Source of the DNA: CAZVPF01 sp964628195 | Lineage (GTDB): Bacteria; Planctomycetota; Phycisphaerae; Sedimentisphaerales; Anaerohalosphaeraceae | Direction of reading: 5' to 3' | DNA: 64,000 nucleotides | Assembly: GCA_964628195.1 (NCBI GenBank) | Contig: CAZVPF010000018.1 | Location: forward strand, 1 to 64,000 | Shown: positions 36,393 through 45,464 of the stretch, in pieces | Position numbering within the stretch: the stretch's first letter is position 1 | Layout of the letters: the number at the start of each line of letters is the position of its first letter | Position numbers and translations under genes: made by a program | The notes under the pieces: model-generated | What the model saw: only the letters and a program-made list of their open reading frames with translations | What the model was told of the DNA's origin: nothing | Databases searched by the model: none

Positions 36393-37004
36393 TTAAAGCT
36401 CTCCTTTTTCCTGGAGATAGTTCTTCACCGGAATTACATAGTTGTTGAATATCTCGACCATCGCCTCGCTGGTCACCGTCGCGCCGCTTATGGCGATGAT
36501 GTCCTTGTCGATCACCTTCGGGTCGCCGGTCTTGAGCAGCTTAAGCTCACCAGCCGGGGCGTTGACAAACTGGCTCTTGAAGTATTCGTTCTTGATCTGG
36601 TCCCCGTAACCCGGTGTCTCGTTGCTCGCGAGCACTCCGTAACCCTTTATCTTTTCGAACTGCCCGTCCACCGCGATAACCAGCCTTATCTTGTCGGCAA
36701 AACCCGAGCCCTCGGCGACAAACGCCCACGCGACCGCAACACCCGCTGCGTCTACCCCTTTCTTGATATCGACCACAGCGCTCTGGCCGTCAGGCAGGGA
36801 AATCTCCGCCCCGCTTGCAGCGGTAACGAACTTTTCGGCCCTTTGCACCATCGCGCCTGCTTTTTCGCTGAACTTATCCGCCTGGTTCTGTTCAATCCGC
36901 GGCCGCCAGGCATAATCGGTCACCGCAAGCAGCAGCCCGAATACAAACGCCGCCACGATCAAAAGCCAGCTTTGCCTGAAAAAAAATACAATCTTATTTC
37001 CCAC
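36393..37004 (-). CDS. rnfG: Rnf complex subunit G (covalent FMN)
   Basis: About 203 residues. An N-terminal membrane helix (about 8-28) precedes a periplasmic FMN-binding domain with the flavinylation motif AISGATVTSEAMV near the C-terminus, whose Thr carries FMN after ApbE action. I place the start at the GTG at 37004, because GGAGGG lies 7 nt before it; a TTG at 37019 is possible. The gene overlaps the end of rnfD by 11 bp, implying coupled translation. No apbE gene is in the window. Confidence 0.94.
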   Translation of the reverse strand: MGNKIVFFFRQSWLLIVAAFVFGLLLAVTDYAWRPRIEQNQADKFSEKAGAMVQRAEKFVTAASGAEISLPDGQSAVVDIKKGVDAAGVAVAWAFVAEGSGFADKIRLVIAVDGQFEKIKGYGVLASNETPGYGDQIKNEYFKSQFVNAPAGELKLLKTGDPKVIDKDIIAISGATVTSEAMVEIFNNYVIPVKNYLQEKGEL

Positions 37005-38022
37005 TGCCCGGCCCTCCAATCGGTGTAAGTTTACAGAACCTGTCGATAAGCGGCGTTACCGCGTTCATAGTCAAAACAGCATACATAACACCCTCCGGGT
37101 ACTCGCCAACAACACGGATAAGCATTATAAGCGCCCCCACTCCTATGCCGAATATCCACATGCCCTTCCTGGTCAGGGGCATCGTCACCGGGTCGGTCGC
37201 GATAAAAAACGCGCACATCATCATCCCGCCGCCGGCGATATGAACCGTCGCCGGAACATAAGCCTCCGGGTTGACCCAATGAGCGATCTCCGCGAAAACA
37301 AACGCCGAACCCAGCACCGCGACAGGAACATGAAAAGTTATGGTCTTTCGCAAAAGAAGATATATCCCGCCAATGAAAAGGGCGATCGCGCTTGTCTCGC
37401 CCACACAGCCGCCCGTCTCGCCCTTAAACGCCATACTCAGCATCGGCTTTACGGTGCTTGCCTCGGCCTTTCCTTTAATAACCTGCTTTGCCCAGCCCAG
37501 CGGTGTCGCCTGCGAAACCGCCTGAACCGTCTGCTCCCCGTACCGGTTCGCCGCGCTAAGCTCGGGCATATCACTGTCGATAGTCGCCGGCAGCGTCCAC
37601 GTCGTCATCGCCAGCCCGAACGAAGCCGTCAAAAACGCCCTCGCCGCCATTGCCGGGTTGAAAACATTTCCGCCCAGTCCGCCGAAAACCATCTTCGTTA
37701 TCGCTATCGCGAAAAACCCTCCGATAATCCCAACCCACCACGGAGCGGCCGGAGGCAGCGACAAACCGAGTATTATACCCGTCACAACCGCGCTCAGGTC
37801 GTCAATGCTCGAGGGCTTTTTGCGTATCCTGTTGCACCCCATTTCCGTCAGAACGCACGCGACCACGCACGAGCCTATCTGAACAGCCGCATAATGACGA
37901 AAATAAAAAAACGCCATCGCAACCGCCGGCAAAAGCCCGATTATAACGTCGAGCATAACCACACGAGTTGACAATGGCCCCCCGATATGCGGGGCCGGTG
38001 ACACTTTCAGTTTACTTAGCAT
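36994..38022 (-). CDS. rnfD: Rnf complex subunit D (membrane, covalent FMN)
   Basis: A 342-residue membrane subunit with about nine helices, of the NqrB/RnfD family. The N-terminus is SPAPHIGGPLSTRVVMLDVI, and GGLGGNVFNPAMAARAFL (about 130) is the conserved block. The flavin-accepting Thr probably lies in VSQATPLGWAK (about 190). It likely takes part in ion translocation with RnfA and RnfE. It follows rnfC by 55 bp. Confidence 0.95.
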   Translation of the reverse strand: MLSKLKVSPAPHIGGPLSTRVVMLDVIIGLLPAVAMAFFYFRHYAAVQIGSCVVACVLTEMGCNRIRKKPSSIDDLSAVVTGIILGLSLPPAAPWWVGIIGGFFAIAITKMVFGGLGGNVFNPAMAARAFLTASFGLAMTTWTLPATIDSDMPELSAANRYGEQTVQAVSQATPLGWAKQVIKGKAEASTVKPMLSMAFKGETGGCVGETSAIALFIGGIYLLLRKTITFHVPVAVLGSAFVFAEIAHWVNPEAYVPATVHIAGGGMMMCAFFIATDPVTMPLTRKGMWIFGIGVGALIMLIRVVGEYPEGVMYAVLTMNAVTPLIDRFCKLTPIGGPGSGK

Positions 38023-38077
38023 CAGTTCATTTCCTCTTGGTTATTCACAGCTTACTGACTTCTCATATTACTGTTTT

Positions 38078-39505
38078 CTACTTCGGCATCCTGTTCTTCT
38101 GACGTGCAAGCAGTATCTTGCCAGTTTTGATATGACCTGTCAGCTCAATATTCGCCGGGCAAACATAACTGCAGCACCCGCACTCAATACACGCCGACAT
38201 ATAATAATCCTGCGCAACGTCAAGCATATCGTTGTTCACAGCGTGGGCGATCTTCGTCGGGTTAAGCCTCTCCGGGCACGCGTCAAGACACCTGCCGCAC
38301 CTGATACACGCAGTCCGCCTCTTGTTCAGCTTGTGCCTGGTTATCTCGTCCTTTGTCAGTATCGTTATCGAACCGGTTGTCTTGCTTATGGGCGTTTCAA
38401 GATCCGCTACCGCAAAGCCCGTCATCGGCCCGCCCGAAATAACCTTCTGAGCCTTTTCCTTCAGCCCGCCGCAATGTTCGATCAAATAACCTATAGACGT
38501 TCCCACCGGCGCCCACAGGTTCGAAGGTGTCACAACCGCAGAACCTGTCACGCTTACCACCCTGTGCGTCAAAGGCCTGTTCATAACCACAGCGTCGGCA
38601 ATTGCCGCGCAAGTGGCAACGTTCAGCACAACAACCCCGATCATCGGAGGAATCCCGCCGGTCGGAACCGTCATGCCCGTAACAGCCTGGATAAGCTGCC
38701 TCTCACCGCCCTGCGGGTACTTGGTCTTAACAGGCACTATCTCGATACCGGCATGGCTTTTACACTGTCCCAGCGCCCGCGACATCGCCTCGATCGCCTT
38801 GGGCTTGTTGTCCTCGATAGCGATACGAACCTTATAGCAGTCCGTCGCCCTGCAAACCAGCTTGATGCCCGCTATAAGCTGATAACTCCATTCAAGCATC
38901 AGCCTGTAATCGCATGTAATAAAAGGTTCGCACTCACATCCGTTGATTATAATAACCTTCTTCGGAGACTTCGGATTCGGTTCGAGCTTTACACGTGTCG
39001 GAAAACCCGCACCGCCCATACCGACTATACCCGCATCGCGAACCGCCGCCAGTATCTTCTCACCCGCGAAATTATCCGGCGAAAAGTCCGCACCGAAATT
39101 ACCGCTTACCAGAGGCTGCGCATTATCCGCATCCTTGTCGGTCTCGATAATAACCGCTGTCTCCCTGCCCAGAACAGGATGACTTACCAGCGAAATATCC
39201 TTTACCTTGCCGTGAACCGGCGAATGAACAGGCGCGCTTACAAACGCCTCGCTCGAACCCACGACCTGGCCCTTTTCGACTGTGTCGCCCTTGCTTACGT
39301 CCGCTGTGCAGACCGCCCCGATATGCTGACTGAGCAAAACCGCCACCTTATCCGGCAACGGAACAGGCTCTATGCCGCGGTTTTGAGAATATTCTTTATG
39401 ATCGTGCGGATGAATGCCCGACGGGAACGTCCAGGTGCCTCGCCTTACAACAGACTCCTTCGGCATAACCCTGTCAGGCAGCCGTACTTTCGCATTATTA
39501 CTCAT
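38078..39505 (-). CDS. rnfC: Rnf complex subunit C (NADH/iron-sulfur)
   Basis: A 475-residue peripheral subunit that exchanges electrons with NAD. The N-terminal FPSGIHPHDHKEYSQN block and the NADH/FMN-binding glycine stretch GIVGMGGAGFPTRVKL (about 165) are present. SLBB-like and ferredoxin parts follow, with CIRCGRCLDACP and CIECGCCSYVCP (about 410-460), two 4Fe-4S sites. It overlaps the upstream RseC-like gene by 8 bp. It is the first core gene in the canonical order C-D-G-E-A-B. Confidence 0.96.
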   Translation of the reverse strand: MSNNAKVRLPDRVMPKESVVRRGTWTFPSGIHPHDHKEYSQNRGIEPVPLPDKVAVLLSQHIGAVCTADVSKGDTVEKGQVVGSSEAFVSAPVHSPVHGKVKDISLVSHPVLGRETAVIIETDKDADNAQPLVSGNFGADFSPDNFAGEKILAAVRDAGIVGMGGAGFPTRVKLEPNPKSPKKVIIINGCECEPFITCDYRLMLEWSYQLIAGIKLVCRATDCYKVRIAIEDNKPKAIEAMSRALGQCKSHAGIEIVPVKTKYPQGGERQLIQAVTGMTVPTGGIPPMIGVVVLNVATCAAIADAVVMNRPLTHRVVSVTGSAVVTPSNLWAPVGTSIGYLIEHCGGLKEKAQKVISGGPMTGFAVADLETPISKTTGSITILTKDEITRHKLNKRRTACIRCGRCLDACPERLNPTKIAHAVNNDMLDVAQDYYMSACIECGCCSYVCPANIELTGHIKTGKILLARQKNRMPK

Positions 39506-39833
39506 TTTTCGTTTCCGTTTCTTTTTTCACACTTGTAAGACCCGAAATCTTAAGGGCCTTTATCAAAAACACGTATCCAAAACTAAGTGCCAGAGAGATA
39601 ACAAAACTTAAAAAAATCGCAAGTTTTTCAGCAATTCTCCCGCCGGTAAATAAATAATTTTCACACAAAACCAGCCCGGCGATAAACACTATTATCGGCA
39701 TCAAAAATACAAGGAATACCTTAAATGCGACATTCGGACCCTTAACCTTACCCAGTTTCTCATAAACCTGCGAACAGCCCTCGCGATGAGTGCATTTTTC
39801 GCAATGTCCATTATCCTGTATTTTTTCTTCCAT
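39498..39833 (-). CDS. RseC/MucC-like small membrane protein leading the rnf operon
   Basis: A 111-residue protein. The cytoplasmic N-terminus has cysteines CEKCTHREGC (about 11-20), followed by two membrane helices (about 40-62 and 70-95) and a charged tail. The layout fits RseC-type proteins, which often accompany rnf genes and are linked to reduction of SoxR. The cysteine set could hold an iron-sulfur cluster (inference). It overlaps rnfC by 8 bp and is therefore the first gene of the operon. Confidence 0.7.
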   Translation of the reverse strand: MEEKIQDNGHCEKCTHREGCSQVYEKLGKVKGPNVAFKVFLVFLMPIIVFIAGLVLCENYLFTGGRIAEKLAIFLSFVISLALSFGYVFLIKALKISGLTSVKKETETKNE

Positions 39834-39901
39834 TTTTTCGCCTTGCGGACTTATAATGAAAACTTAGGGCCATGTATATGCCCTCAGGCTTTCAGGACGC
39901 T

Positions 39902-39930
39902 CTTATAAGAGAAATTAATAGTAGTTGCAA
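39902..39930 (-). promoter_or_regulatory. rnf operon promoter overlapping a palindrome
   Basis: On the minus strand, -35 TTGCAA (39925-39930), exact 17-bp spacer and -10 TATAAG (39902-39907). The -10 lies inside the perfect 12-bp palindrome CTCTTATAAGAG (39900-39911), a possible operator. It is about 70 bp upstream of the RseC-like gene. Confidence 0.55.
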
Positions 39931-39978
39931 GTATATTTTGACGATGCTTTAGGAACTTAACCAAAGAAAGGGAAAATT

Positions 39979-40797
39979 ATGGCTGTCCGCAGGAAAGTTA
40001 TATCCGCCTTCGCCGCGTTGATCATTTCACTTGCAGGTTTTGGGTGTTCAACAAACCCCGTTACAGGCCAGAGAGAGCTTAGTATTTTCATGCCCTCCCT
40101 CCAGGAGCAGCAGGAAATAGGCAACGCCTACGCACCAGAGATCAAAAAACAGCTCGGCGGGCCGATAAACAACCAGGCCTTGCAGAACTATATCAACTCC
40201 GTCGGTCAAAATGTCGCCTCCAAAAGCCACCATCCCGGAATTGGCTATAAATTCGCCGCCGTAAATGACGATTCGGCAAATGCCGTCGCAGTTCCCGGCG
40301 GTTACGTTTACATTACAAAAGGACTGCTCGAAATAATTCAAAAAGAAGACCAGCTTGCCGCGGTTCTCGCTCACGAAGTAGCCCACGTAAACGCCGAACA
40401 CTCCGCCCAGATGATCGCTCAGCAGCGGGGAATGGGACTTATACTCGCCGCTGTTTCGGAAAACACATCACCGACGGCAACCCAGATTTCCCAGTTTGCC
40501 GCCACTATGCTCGGATTGAGATATTCGCGCGATTTCGAGTACCAGGCAGACACCATCGGTACAGATTACCTGTTCAAGGCAGGGTATGACCCCTACGCTA
40601 TGGTCGAGGTCCAGGAAACACTCCAGAAGCAGCACTCGTCAAGACCGCTCGAGTTCTTCTCGACTCACCCCAATCCCGAAAACAGGATCGAGACGATAAA
40701 ACAGCACATAAGGACAAAAGGCTACCCCCCTGTATTCAAAAAGGACAGCGGCGACTATCAAAAATATGTAACTGCCTCATTGCAGCAGCAGCCTTGA
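39979..40797 (+). CDS. M48-family zinc metalloprotease lipoprotein
   Basis: A 272-residue periplasmic protease with a lipobox (LAGFGCST, Cys23) and the CSTNPVTGQREL start common to BepA/LoiP-like proteins. The zinc site is HEVAHVNAEH (about 134-143: HExxH), with the third ligand Glu in the DFEYQADTIG block. It lacks the TPR domain of BepA, so it is a short form. It probably degrades misfolded envelope proteins. GAAAGGGAAA before the ATG supports the start. It is divergent from the rnf operon. Confidence 0.92.
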   Translation: MAVRRKVISAFAALIISLAGFGCSTNPVTGQRELSIFMPSLQEQQEIGNAYAPEIKKQLGGPINNQALQNYINSVGQNVASKSHHPGIGYKFAAVNDDSANAVAVPGGYVYITKGLLEIIQKEDQLAAVLAHEVAHVNAEHSAQMIAQQRGMGLILAAVSENTSPTATQISQFAATMLGLRYSRDFEYQADTIGTDYLFKAGYDPYAMVEVQETLQKQHSSRPLEFFSTHPNPENRIETIKQHIRTKGYPPVFKKDSGDYQKYVTASLQQQP

Positions 40798-40818
40798 ATC
40801 TAACCCTTCCCGGGCCGA

Positions 40819-41154
40819 TTATCTCATGCGCGGGATATAATATTCACCTGTCTTCGGGTCTTTGACGGCAACAAACGCCAGCCCGCCGGGGCACTGTTCG
40901 CACTCGATACCCACCGGACCGGACATCATCATCATCGGGTCCATGCCCCTTTCTTCCATCAATGCATTGACCTTCTCGGAGTATTCCTGGGCATCCATTT
41001 CAAAGACTGTGTCGCTGTTGCCGCATTTCAGCGTTACCTTGCCTGCACCGCCGCCGCCGCCACCGCCGCCGCCCATGTTCATAACGGTTATGGTTCCTGC
41101 AACGACAAGACATACTACTACGACACTGACCATGATGACCTGTTTCTTTTCCAC
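40819..41154 (-). CDS. Single-pass membrane protein with poly-glycine linker
   Basis: A 111-residue protein. A membrane helix (about 7-26) is followed by nine consecutive glycines (41047-41073), then a small domain with a C-x-x-C pair (ECEQCPGG) and another Cys (TLKCGN). The three cysteines could bind a metal. Near the middle is a run of four methionines. I do not recognise a family; similar short proteins are common in Planctomycetota. Its end lies 22 bp from the convergent protease gene. Confidence 0.65.
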   Translation of the reverse strand: MEKKQVIMVSVVVVCLVVAGTITVMNMGGGGGGGGGAGKVTLKCGNSDTVFEMDAQEYSEKVNALMEERGMDPMMMMSGPVGIECEQCPGGLAFVAVKDPKTGEYYIPRMR

Positions 41155-41226
41155 TGTAGATCTCCAACAAATAATAACATAATTTCAAATTTATTATATC
41201 AAATGATCCGTTTATTTCAAGCTTCT

Positions 41227-42288
41227 TTAACTCGGCCAAAGTGTCGACGTACCGGACTCGGCAATGGTCATTATCCTCGCGGGCTCTTCCGGCATCGACG
41301 TTTTCGCCGAAAGATACGCAGACTCGATCAACGCCATATTTCTCATCTGTGCACCCTCGTCTTCCGGGAAAACCGCTTCCTCGTCCCCTTGTAATGTTCT
41401 GCCAAAACTTTCGAGCATCCCCAAAAGCGCCCTGTCCTGTTCGTCCTTAAACGGCCCCTCCTCAAGAAGCGCACCTTCGGTGTCAAATATCTCAAAACCG
41501 TCACGGCCTGAAATTATATACCCCTCCCTGCAATGCATCTCGAAACGCTCGGTCTCCGGGCCGAAGGTCCTGCCGGCAACAACGCAGCCGGCAAGGGTGT
41601 CCGTAAAAGTCATAGTCACGACAGCGTTGTCCTCGGTAACCGAAAGCCTCTGCTGACGGTCAGGGGCAAGCGAGCCTGTAACCGCGTAAACGCTCTGCGG
41701 CAGGCCGAAACATGCGATAACCTGGTCGATCAGCCCGTAACAGTTGTGCAGCAAAACCCCGCCGCCGGCCATCTGCGGGTCGCTCAGCCAACGCTCGTCA
41801 AGCCGGGCCCCCGATCCCGCGAAATTGCAGAAACCCTTGACAAGGTAAAACGAATCCCTGCCATGTTTCTTTACGTACTCGCTGAGTTTTTTATACGACG
41901 CCGAAAATCTCCCCGTGTTGCCGCACAGAAAACGAACCTTGTTCTTTCCCGCCAGCTTGACAAGCTCTGCACACTGCTCGAAGTTAAGCGAAGGCGGGAT
42001 CAGCTTAAGGACGTGACACTTCTGCTTGAGCGCAAGGCGGATAAACTCGTCGCTTACATAAGAGGCGGTGGTTACAATAAGAACCTCCGGCTCGGTCTGA
42101 ACTATCATCTGGCGAAAATCGTCAAAACCCTCGCACTTGAATTTCATCGTCGTCTTCGCCAGCAGGTCCGGGTCCTTGCCGGCAACTGCCGCAATCTCAA
42201 AACACCCCGTGCGAACGGCCATATCGGTAACCTTGTTCGCAAGGTCGCAAACACCAAGCACCGCCGTCTTTAACAGTCCGCTGCCCAT
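41227..42288 (-). CDS. Gfo/Idh/MocA-like protein, probable pseudoenzyme
   Basis: A 353-residue protein with the Gfo/Idh/MocA fold: an N-terminal Rossmann domain and a C-terminal alpha/beta dehydrogenase domain. The nucleotide loop reads LGVCDLANKV instead of GxGxxG. The EKP motif is LKLIPPS, keeping only the lysine. The catalytic block is GGGVLLHNCYGLID, where active members have GGG-LLD-GCH-LD, so both catalytic Asp and His are replaced. It may bind a sugar or cofactor without oxidising it. It starts 17 bp after glyA and probably shares its transcript. Confidence 0.8.
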   Translation of the reverse strand: MGSGLLKTAVLGVCDLANKVTDMAVRTGCFEIAAVAGKDPDLLAKTTMKFKCEGFDDFRQMIVQTEPEVLIVTTASYVSDEFIRLALKQKCHVLKLIPPSLNFEQCAELVKLAGKNKVRFLCGNTGRFSASYKKLSEYVKKHGRDSFYLVKGFCNFAGSGARLDERWLSDPQMAGGGVLLHNCYGLIDQVIACFGLPQSVYAVTGSLAPDRQQRLSVTEDNAVVTMTFTDTLAGCVVAGRTFGPETERFEMHCREGYIISGRDGFEIFDTEGALLEEGPFKDEQDRALLGMLESFGRTLQGDEEAVFPEDEGAQMRNMALIESAYLSAKTSMPEEPARIMTIAESGTSTLWPS

Positions 42289-42305
42289 CTTTCGGTTCCC
42301 TGAAT

Positions 42306-43568
42306 TTACGATTTAGGCGGAATTATAAAATGGTCCGGCACCGGGAAACGCGAGCACAGCATAAGAGCTTCCTTGCCGACGTTCTCCACGATCGACTCGT
42401 TGTCCACGTTCTCGACGATTCGGTTGATAAGTCCTGCGATTATCTCCATCTCCGCTTCTTTCATGCCGCGTGTCGTAACCGCCGGCGTGCCGAGGCGAAT
42501 ACCGCTCGGATCGGTCGGCGGGGCCGGGTCCCCAGGTATCGAGTTATAGTTCGTAACTATTTTCGCCCGGTCAAGGGCCTTGGCGACCTTCTTGCCGCCC
42601 ACCTTTTTATTCCTCAGGTCGATCAGGATAAGGTGATTGTCGGTCCCCCCGGAAACAAGATCAAACCCGTACTCAAGCAGTTTTTCGGAAAGTCTTTTGG
42701 CGTTTTTCACTACCTGCTTGGCATAGTTGACAAACTCCGGGGTGTCCGCTTCTGCAAGCGCAACAGCAAGCGCAGTCACCGTATGCACATGCGGGCCGCC
42801 CTGAAGGTTCGGAAAAACCGCCGAATCAATCTTTTTAGCGTGCTCGCCCCTGCAAAGAAGCATCCCGCCCCTCGGCCCGCGAAGCGTCTTGTGAGTCGTC
42901 GTCGAAACAACATCCGCGTAAGGCACAGGGCTTTTGTGAATACCCGCAACGACAAGCCCCGATATATGCGCGATATCGCTTACGTGATACGCCCCCACCC
43001 TCTTTGCAACATCGCCGAATATCTCGAAATCTATCTCCCGGGGATATGCGCTGGCACCGGAAATAATTATTTTCGGCTTGTGCTTCTTCGCCGCTTCTTC
43101 GAGCTTGTTATAGTCAATTGTACCCGTCTTCGGGTCAGTCTCGTAAGGCACCGAATTGTAAACCTTGCCCGTAAAGCTCACCTTCCAGCCGTGAGTCAGG
43201 TGACCGCCGTAGGGAAGTGAAAGCCCCATTATAGTGTCGCCCGGTTTTGCCAGCGCACTGTATGCAGCCAGGTTCGCAAGCGACCCCGAATGAGACTGAA
43301 CATTCGCGTGCTCGGCTTTGAAAACCTTCTTGGCACGCTCGACAGCGAGCGTCTCGATAAGATCCGTTACCTGCTGACCCTCGTAATACCGCTTTCCAGG
43401 ATAACCCTCCGCGTATTTATTCGTTAAACAACTGCCCGTAGCCTGCATAACCGCGCGGGAAACATAGTTCTCCGATGGAATAAGCCTGATCGACCCGCTC
43501 TGACGGGCCGATTCCTGTGTGATCAATTCGTATATCTGAGGATCGTAAATTTCAAGTGCCGATAACAT
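42306..43568 (-). CDS. glyA: Serine hydroxymethyltransferase
   Basis: A 420-residue PLP enzyme interconverting serine and glycine with tetrahydrofolate. The N-terminal RLIPSENYVSRAV block, the NVQSHSGSLAN substrate region, the DIAHISGLV Asp-His (PLP stacking), and the PLP lysine in STTTHKTLRGPRGG (about 225-238) are all present. I chose the ATG at 43568, since AAGGGA lies 8 nt upstream; a TTG five codons earlier would include that site. It leads the operon with the Gfo/Idh-like gene. Confidence 0.96.
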   Translation of the reverse strand: MLSALEIYDPQIYELITQESARQSGSIRLIPSENYVSRAVMQATGSCLTNKYAEGYPGKRYYEGQQVTDLIETLAVERAKKVFKAEHANVQSHSGSLANLAAYSALAKPGDTIMGLSLPYGGHLTHGWKVSFTGKVYNSVPYETDPKTGTIDYNKLEEAAKKHKPKIIISGASAYPREIDFEIFGDVAKRVGAYHVSDIAHISGLVVAGIHKSPVPYADVVSTTTHKTLRGPRGGMLLCRGEHAKKIDSAVFPNLQGGPHVHTVTALAVALAEADTPEFVNYAKQVVKNAKRLSEKLLEYGFDLVSGGTDNHLILIDLRNKKVGGKKVAKALDRAKIVTNYNSIPGDPAPPTDPSGIRLGTPAVTTRGMKEAEMEIIAGLINRIVENVDNESIVENVGKEALMLCSRFPVPDHFIIPPKS

Positions 43569-43601
43569 CTCAATTCCCTTCAATTTTCAAAGTAAATCAG
43601 C

Positions 43602-43630
43602 TATATATCACATAGTCAGGTCATTCTCAA
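43602..43630 (-). promoter_or_regulatory. Promoter of glyA
   Basis: On the minus strand, -35 TTGAGA (43625-43630), exact 17-bp spacer and -10 TATATA (43602-43607). It is back to back with the TPR-gene promoter at 43643-43672. Confidence 0.55.
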
Positions 43631-43642
43631 GACATTTATTTG

Positions 43643-43672
43643 TTGACAAACCACGCTTTTTGCCATTAATAT
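43643..43672 (+). promoter_or_regulatory. Promoter of TPR protein-rpsT transcript
   Basis: A consensus -35 TTGACA (43643-43648), followed after 18 bp by -10 TAATAT (43667-43672), or after 17 bp by TTAATA. It is 38 bp upstream of the ATG at 43710. Confidence 0.6.
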
Positions 43673-43709
43673 CAACTTTTCTAATGCGTAACAATGGAGC
43701 ATTTTGTCA

Positions 43710-45119
43710 ATGACCGATTACGATGTGGACACAGGCTCGGAAAAGGCACGGGCATTTTTCCAGCGTGCCGAGGAAGTCGCCGCAACAGACAATTTTGATT
43801 ACGCTATCGACATGTACATCGAGGGGCTCAGGCTCTCACCGGAAAATGTCGAAGACGGGCACATTGCGCTTCGACGTCTCGCACTGATAAGGCAGGGAAA
43901 AGGCGGAAAAAAACCATCAATCAAGGAAAAACTCAACAGGCGAACTGCTAAAAAACCCCTGACCGAAATGCTGAACGCTGAATACCTGCTCGCCAAGGAC
44001 CCGGACAACCTTTCCTATGCTGAAAACCTCCTAAAAGCAGCTATGCAAGGCACTTACTACAGAACCGCCCACTGGATAGCAAACCTACTGTTCGAGGCCA
44101 ACAAGGCCAGTGAAAAGCCCTCGGTCAGCACTTATATGCTGCTTATCGACGCTTACGAGAAGATGGAGCTCTACAGCGAAGCAGTCGAGGCCTGCAGAAG
44201 ATGCGTCCAGCTCAAACCGGACGACTCCCCGCTGATAGAAAGACTCAAAAACCTCTCGGCGAAGATGACCATGCAGAAAGGAAAATACGGCCTGCAGCCC
44301 GATTACAAGCAGTCAATTAAAGACATCGAGATGCAAAGACAGCTCCAGTCCCAGCAGAGCAAGGTCAAAACGCTTGAATACCGAACCCAACAGGTCCAGA
44401 AAGCAAAAGAAAACTACGAAAATGACCCATCTATAGAAAATATTTTGCGATACGCAGACGCTATGGCTGATATCGGAACCATCGAGCAATTCGACAAAGC
44501 TGTTGAACTTTTGCAGAAGCATTACCAGCAGTCAAACAAGTTCCCGCTTAAAAAACTCGAAGGCGAAATAAAGATAAAAAAACTAAAAAAACAGGTCCGA
44601 GATATCAGGGACCAAATGGCTAAGTCCCCTGAAAACAATAACTTAAAACAGGAGCACGACCGTCTTATTAACGAGTTCGCACAGACAGAGCTTCGGCATT
44701 TCCAAAACTGCGCAAAGCAGTACCCAACCGACCTGCGGATTAAATTCGAGCTGGGCCTAAGATACCTGATAACCCACCAATACGACAAAGCGATACCCCT
44801 GCTCCAGGAGGCCCAGAAGGACCCGAGACAAAAACTTTCAGCAATGGACAAAACAGGGCTTTGCTTTTTCCTCAAAGGATGGTATGCTGATGCGATTGAT
44901 ATATTCCGCGAGGCGCTGAGGCTCTGCGAAGTCAAGGACAGCCCAATAGGCAAGGAACTTCGGTACAATCTTGCCAGGAGCCTCGAAAACCAGGGCCAGA
45001 AGCCCGAAGCGCTCGAGCTGCACAGGAAACTTATGCAGCTTGATTACGGTTATAAAGATGTTAGCGAGAGAGTTAAAACATTAAGAGAAGAGCTTGAAAA
45101 ACCAACCTCTCAGCAGTGA
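43710..45119 (+). CDS. Tetratricopeptide-repeat protein, function unknown
   Basis: About 469 residues with no signal peptide or membrane helix. TPR-like helical pairs occur at about 12-50, 95-185 and 335-460 (for example EAVEACRRCVQLKPDD, AIDIFREALRLCE, ALELHRKLMQLD). A long charged coiled-coil region lies between them (about 205-330), including KKLKKQVRDIRDQM. It is probably a cytosolic scaffold. The ATG at 43710 is chosen over a TTG two codons earlier, as GGAG lies 11 nt upstream. It is 30 bp before rpsT. Confidence 0.8.
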   Translation: MTDYDVDTGSEKARAFFQRAEEVAATDNFDYAIDMYIEGLRLSPENVEDGHIALRRLALIRQGKGGKKPSIKEKLNRRTAKKPLTEMLNAEYLLAKDPDNLSYAENLLKAAMQGTYYRTAHWIANLLFEANKASEKPSVSTYMLLIDAYEKMELYSEAVEACRRCVQLKPDDSPLIERLKNLSAKMTMQKGKYGLQPDYKQSIKDIEMQRQLQSQQSKVKTLEYRTQQVQKAKENYENDPSIENILRYADAMADIGTIEQFDKAVELLQKHYQQSNKFPLKKLEGEIKIKKLKKQVRDIRDQMAKSPENNNLKQEHDRLINEFAQTELRHFQNCAKQYPTDLRIKFELGLRYLITHQYDKAIPLLQEAQKDPRQKLSAMDKTGLCFFLKGWYADAIDIFREALRLCEVKDSPIGKELRYNLARSLENQGQKPEALELHRKLMQLDYGYKDVSERVKTLREELEKPTSQQ

Positions 45120-45149
45120 GTATAAGATAAAGTATTATCAGGAGTTGAA

Positions 45150-45428
45150 ATGGCACATTCATTGTCAAGAAGAAAACGAGTAAGGCAAAACGCTAAAAAA
45201 AGGGTCACCAACAGGGCCCGAAAGAGCATGGTCAAAACGCAGATAAAGCATTTTGAAAATGCCCTGAAGGAAAGCGACTACCAGAAAGCATCCGAGCAGT
45301 ATAAAAAGCTGCAAAAGAAGCTCGATAAAGTCGCCGCAACAAGCACGATGCACAAGAACACCGCATCGCGGTTAAAATCGAGGCTAAGCAAAAAGCTCAA
45401 GGCACTCGAACAGAAAGCGTCCGCATAG
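45150..45428 (+). CDS. rpsT: 30S ribosomal protein S20
   Basis: A 92-residue highly basic helical protein binding the body of 16S rRNA. The N-terminal AHSLSRRKRVRQNAKKR, the NRARKSMVKTQIK block and the C-terminal TMHKNTASRLKSRLSK are typical of S20. A CAGGAG site 6 nt before the ATG is clear. A strong terminator follows. Confidence 0.95.
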   Translation: MAHSLSRRKRVRQNAKKRVTNRARKSMVKTQIKHFENALKESDYQKASEQYKKLQKKLDKVAATSTMHKNTASRLKSRLSKKLKALEQKASA

Positions 45429-45464
45429 CGGCAAAAAAACGAACAATTTTTAGTGTGACACATA

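Noticed and set aside
38132..39538. 468-codon open frame opposite rnfC
   Set aside because: rnfC is conserved over the whole region; the opposite frame is Arg/His-rich without motifs.
41047..41073. CRISPR or tandem-repeat array
   Set aside because: It is a short run of glycine codons inside a reading frame, not spaced repeats.
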